Assembly: GCA_016793585.1 (NCBI GenBank)
Contig: JAEUJR010000545.1
Coordinates: 1-8,543 of the forward strand
Origin: Archangium sp.
GTDB lineage: Bacteria; Myxococcota; Myxococcia; Myxococcales; Myxococcaceae
DNA: 8,543 nucleotides
Reading direction: 5' to 3'
Part shown: piece by piece, positions 5,855 to 8,543 of the stretch
Position numbering within the stretch: position 1 is the first letter of the stretch
Layout: each line of letters opens with the position of its first letter
The notes under the pieces: model-generated
Seen by the model: the letters and a program-made list of their open reading frames with translations, nothing else
The model's database searches: none
Told to the model about the DNA's origin: nothing
Translations under genes and position numbers: made by a program

Positions 5855-7552
5855 TCACGCGGCGCCCTCGAAGATGCCGCGGTAGTGCTCGATGCGGTGG
5901 AGCAGCGCCTTGAGCGCCTGCAGGCTGACGGGCTTGGTGAGGCAGTCGTTCATACCGGCGCGTTTGCAGGCCTCGAGCTCGTCGGGCATCGCCGAGGCCG
6001 TCAGCGCGACGATGGGCGTCATCGACACGTCGCCGTCGAGCCCGCGAATGCGCTCCGTCGCCTGGAAGCCGTCCATCACCGGCATGTGGCAGTCCATCAG
6101 CACGAGCAGGTAGTGGCCGCTCTGCACCTTCTCGAGCGCCACCTGGCCATTGGCCGCCGTCTCGGTGCGGTATCCGGCCTTCTCGACGAGGCTGCAGGCC
6201 ACCTTCAGGTTGATGAGGTTGTCGTCGACGACGAGCACGGGCAGCTCGGTGCGGCGCTCGGGCACGATGGCCTCGATGGGCTCCTGCGCGAGCGCCAGCA
6301 CGCCAGACTCGAAGGGCAGCTCGAAGGCGAACCGGGAGCCGAGCTGCGGCACCGACTCGACGGTGATGGTGCCGCCCATCAGGCGCACCAGGTTCTGCGA
6401 GAGCGCGAGGCCAAGGCCCGTGCCGCCGAAGCGCCGGGTCGTCGAGCCGTCGGCCTGCTCGAAGGGCGTGAACAGCTTCTCGAGGGCCATCGCGGGAATA
6501 CCGATGCCCGTGTCAGTCACCACGAAGCGCACGCGGCCGCGGCCGAGCCCTTCGACCGAGACGCGCACCTCACCGCGCTCGGTGAACTTCACCGCGTTCG
6601 ACACGAGGTTCGTGAGCACCTGTTTGAGCCGCAGCGAGTCGCCGCGCACCACCCGCGGCATCGCCTCGTCGATGGTGACGGTGAAGCCGACGCCCTTGAG
6701 CCGCGCGCTCGAGCGATGCAGCCCCGACACCTCCTCGACCAGCAGCGGCAGGTCGAAGTCGACGGGCTCGGTGCGCAGCTTGCCGGCTTCGATCTTCGAG
6801 AAGTCGAGAATGTCGTTGATGAGGGCGACCAGCGTGTGGCCGCTCTCGCGCACGAGCGCCAGCTTCTCGCGCGTCTCGACGTCGAGGGGGCCGGCCAGCA
6901 GCACCTCGGTGACGCCCAGCACGCCGTTCATCGGCGTTCGAATCTCGTGCGACATGGTGGCGAGAAAGGCCGACTTCGCGCGGTTGGCCGAGTCGAGCTG
7001 CGCCAACGCCTGGGCCTGTTCGCGTGAGAACCGCAGGCCGAAGATGAAGACGGTCGCGACCAGCGCCATCACGCGCGCCAGCGACAGCCACGCCGACAGC
7101 GCGACCACCGGCCGCTCGCCACGCAGCACCATGAAGAGCACCAGCGCCGCGAGGCTCGTCACCACCCACAGCACCGCGTGACGTGGCTTGAGAATGAGCG
7201 CGCCGACGTAGGGCACCACCGACACCCACGCGAGAACCGAGGGGTCGAGCGACGCCTCGGTCAACACCGGCATGCTGAAGATGCCGAGGCACACCAGCAT
7301 CGCGACCCAGGCGATGGGCTCGTACGCCGTCACCCACCGCAGCCCCACCACGCAGAAGGCGAGCCCCGCCGCGCCGCAGAACGTGGCCAGGGCTTCGACG
7401 GGCCGGCCCAGCACGAAGTAGGTGCTCGCGAAGGCGAAGGCGACGAGCGAGCCCAGCACGAGGCACTCGACGAGAAACCGCGCCCGCCACACCACGTCTG
7501 CTGCGCGCAGCGCGGGGCTCAAGAGGCTCTCGGTCCAACGACTCCAGCGCAC
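5855..7552 (-). CDS. Membrane-bound hybrid sensor histidine kinase with C-terminal receiver
   Basis: From the GTG at 7552 the product is 565 residues. About six hydrophobic segments (roughly 25-174) form an integral-membrane sensor with no PAS or HAMP domain visible. A HisKA domain follows, with SHEIRTPMNG and phospho-acceptor H202. The HATPase_c domain has an N box with N319, G1 box DTGIGIP (347-353) and G2 box GGTGLGL (376-382). The C-terminal receiver has acidic pair DD (443-444), phospho-acceptor D487, T518 and K540 (LTKP). It should autophosphorylate on His and pass phosphate to its own receiver, then perhaps to a separate Hpt protein; no output or Hpt domain is present. The frame extends to GTG 7630 and TTG 7633, but those starts abut the T tract of the atpF terminator and lack a Shine-Dalgarno. 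The 7552 start has only a weak GGGGG. The Ser/Thr kinase gene follows 40 bases after its stop. Confidence 0.9.
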   Translation of the reverse strand: MRWSRWTESLLSPALRAADVVWRARFLVECLVLGSLVAFAFASTYFVLGRPVEALATFCGAAGLAFCVVGLRWVTAYEPIAWVAMLVCLGIFSMPVLTEASLDPSVLAWVSVVPYVGALILKPRHAVLWVVTSLAALVLFMVLRGERPVVALSAWLSLARVMALVATVFIFGLRFSREQAQALAQLDSANRAKSAFLATMSHEIRTPMNGVLGVTEVLLAGPLDVETREKLALVRESGHTLVALINDILDFSKIEAGKLRTEPVDFDLPLLVEEVSGLHRSSARLKGVGFTVTIDEAMPRVVRGDSLRLKQVLTNLVSNAVKFTERGEVRVSVEGLGRGRVRFVVTDTGIGIPAMALEKLFTPFEQADGSTTRRFGGTGLGLALSQNLVRLMGGTITVESVPQLGSRFAFELPFESGVLALAQEPIEAIVPERRTELPVLVVDDNLINLKVACSLVEKAGYRTETAANGQVALEKVQSGHYLLVLMDCHMPVMDGFQATERIRGLDGDVSMTPIVALTASAMPDELEACKRAGMNDCLTKPVSLQALKALLHRIEHYRGIFEGAA

Positions 7553-7635
7553 GGTGAACCCCCGCGCCTTCAGCGTAACGACAGCGACGAGCGCCAGCCA
7601 CGTCGAGTCGAGGGGCCCACATGAACCCACCAAAT

Positions 7636-7663
7636 GAAAACGCCGCTCCGTGAGGAGCGGCGT
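7636..7663 (-). terminator. Rho-independent terminator of the atpE-atpF transcript
   Basis: In the minus-strand RNA a perfect 10-bp stem (ACGCCGCTCC at 7663-7654 with GGAGCGGCGT at 7649-7640) closes a TCAC loop and runs into TTTTCATTT. It starts 28 bases after the atpF stop. It ends transcription of the F0 genes and insulates the histidine kinase downstream. Confidence 0.9.
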
Positions 7664-7691
7664 CGTTCGAAGCGCCTCGGCCTGATTCAGC

Positions 7692-8213
7692 TCAGGCGCT
7701 GGGCTTCTTGGAGAGGTCGGTGACGAACTGCTGCGCGAGCGCCTGGTGCTTGGCGTCGTCGAGGCGCTCCGAGAGCAGCTTCTCGGCGACCTGGAGCGAC
7801 AGCTTCACGGCTTCGGCCTTGATGTCGGCGACGGCCTTGAGGCGCTCCTCGTCGATGGTGCGGCGGGCCTCGGCCTTCAGGTCGTCGGCCTCTTTGCGGG
7901 CCTTGCCCATCAGCTCCTCGCGGAACTTCTCGAGCTCGGCCTGGGTCTTGCGAACCTGCTCCGCCGCCTCCTGGCGGGCCTGGGCGATGGCCGTCTTCTG
8001 CTCGGTGAGGAGCTTCTCGGCTTCGCTGCGCTCGCGCTTGGCCGACTCGATGGCGTTGACGATGTTCTTCTCGCGGTCGTCGACCGACTTCAGCAGCGGG
8101 CCCCACGCCACCTTGCGCAGGATGAGGAGCACCACGATGAAGGTGATCCACGTCCAGATGATCAGGCCGGGCTTGACGTCGGTGAAGCTGCTGGCGAGCA
8201 CGAGAGGGTTCAT
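7692..8213 (-). CDS. atpF: F0F1 ATP synthase subunit b
   Basis: The 173-residue product is the peripheral stalk subunit that holds the F1 head still against the rotating c ring. It has the standard layout. One N-terminal membrane helix (about 16-34, IIWTWITFIVVLLILRK) is followed by the family signature VAWGPLLKSVDDREKNI (35-51). A long charged coiled coil rich in Ala, Glu and Lys (about 52-150) dimerises, and a C-terminal region (VAEKLLSERLDDAKHQALAQ) would contact the delta subunit. Length is close to the usual 155-175 residues. The ATG at 8213 is well placed before the membrane helix, although no strong Shine-Dalgarno precedes it. It lies 92 bases after atpE and is the last gene before the terminator. 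The expected next gene, atpH, is absent. Confidence 0.96.
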   Translation of the reverse strand: MNPLVLASSFTDVKPGLIIWTWITFIVVLLILRKVAWGPLLKSVDDREKNIVNAIESAKRERSEAEKLLTEQKTAIAQARQEAAEQVRKTQAELEKFREELMGKARKEADDLKAEARRTIDEERLKAVADIKAEAVKLSLQVAEKLLSERLDDAKHQALAQQFVTDLSKKPSA

Positions 8214-8252
8214 GGCGTTCGAGACTCAGGGTGATGCGGTGAAGAGAAGCGG

Positions 8253-8300
8253 TGCTGCGACTCCGGAGCGCCTGCTGCGACGCCCCGGAGGCCCTGCGAC
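8253..8300 (-). repeat. Tandem 20-base repeat forming a stem-loop between atpE and atpF
   Basis: TGCTGCGAC occurs at 8253-8261 and 8273-8281, with a shorter CTGCGAC at 8294-8300, giving a period of 20 then 19. Within it, 8261-8270 and 8281-8290 form an inverted repeat with a 10-base loop. The only non-complementary position becomes a G-U wobble in the minus-strand RNA, so the stem is fully paired only in the atp transcript. It may stabilise the atpE message or limit read-through into atpF. Confidence 0.5.
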
Positions 8301-8305
8301 CTCGC

Positions 8306-8536
8306 TTACGACTTGAGCGCGAGGAGGATGCAGATGACGAGGGCGAAGAACGTCGCGCCTTCGATGAGACCGGCGGCGACGATCATCGCGCCACGAATGT
8401 CGCCACCAGCGGACGGCTGGCGGGCGATGCCCTCCATGGCCGAGCCGGCGAGGCGGCCGATGCCGAGGCCCGCGCCGATGATGCAGAGGCCGGCGCCGAT
8501 GCCAGCCGAGAGGAATGCGAGTGCGATGGACGTCAT
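8306..8536 (-). CDS. atpE: F0F1 ATP synthase subunit c
   Basis: The 76-residue proteolipid forms the rotating ring of F0. It is a helical hairpin: a Gly/Ala-rich first helix (about 5-36, with GAGLGIG), a polar loop carrying the conserved RQP (39-41) that meets gamma and epsilon, and a second helix (about 48-74) with the ion-carrying carboxylate E59 in GLIEGATFF. Residue 26 is Ile rather than the Gln of sodium-type c subunits, and Gly rather than Ser or Thr follows E59, so proton coupling is expected. Length is in the normal range of 70-90. The ATG at 8536 leaves only seven bases of leader in the window, so its ribosome binding site cannot be judged. atpB probably lies just to the right. Confidence 0.96.
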   Translation of the reverse strand: MTSIALAFLSAGIGAGLCIIGAGLGIGRLAGSAMEGIARQPSAGGDIRGAMIVAAGLIEGATFFALVICILLALKS

Positions 8537-8543
8537 GGTGTGT

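Noticed and set aside
5747..7027. Long plus-strand open frame of 426 codons opposite the histidine kinase
   Set aside because: Low-complexity Arg/His/Leu-rich translation, antisense to unmistakable HATPase and receiver motifs.
7560..7620. Possible sigma-54 promoter (TGGC and GC elements) ahead of the histidine kinase
   Set aside because: The GG and GC dinucleotides do not fall at the required spacing.
1..8543. CRISPR array, tRNA, rRNA, insertion sequence or phage integrase
   Set aside because: No regularly spaced identical repeats, no cloverleaf or rRNA-like sequence and no transposase or integrase motif were seen on either strand.

Overview
This is a GC-rich window (codons mostly end in G or C, with frequent CTC GAG). 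The gene set is a hybrid sensor histidine kinase, an eukaryotic-type Ser/Thr kinase, a secreted lipoprotein lipase, a ceramidase-like membrane enzyme and a proton ATP synthase F0 block. This mix suggests a Gram-negative, predatory or social deltaproteobacterium, most likely Myxococcota. That is an inference from gene style; there is no rRNA or marker tree here.

Left edge (1-1231): the tail of an unidentified plus-strand membrane-like protein runs head-on into a small unrecognised minus-strand gene, and the two stop codons lie within one CTAG palindrome. A short divergent spacer follows, then a plus-strand gene for an alkaline-ceramidase-like (CREST superfamily) membrane hydrolase with its Ser/Asp/three-His active site intact. 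Next is about 400 bases without a convincing gene (1232-1630). This spacer holds several decayed direct copies of the 3' end of the gene on its right.

Right of 1631 every gene is on the minus strand, so transcription runs right to left. At the right edge lie atpE and atpF (subunits c and b of the F0 motor), closed by a clear rho-independent terminator at 7636-7663. No atpH or F1 genes follow, so the ATP synthase operon is split or ends here. Then come a hybrid histidine kinase and, 40 bases later, a transmembrane Ser/Thr kinase, possibly co-transcribed as a signalling pair. After a 217-base spacer with three diverged copies of a short repeat comes a lipoprotein alpha/beta hydrolase (probable lipase or esterase). 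It is followed 36 bases later by a small secreted-protein gene broken by one frameshift and one in-frame TGA.

I did not find a clearly undescribed multi-gene system. The items most worth a second look are the broken gene and its scattered 3'-end copies, the bacterial ceramidase homologue, the repeat array before the lipase, and the stem-loop between atpE and atpF, whose pairing is complete only in the minus-strand RNA.
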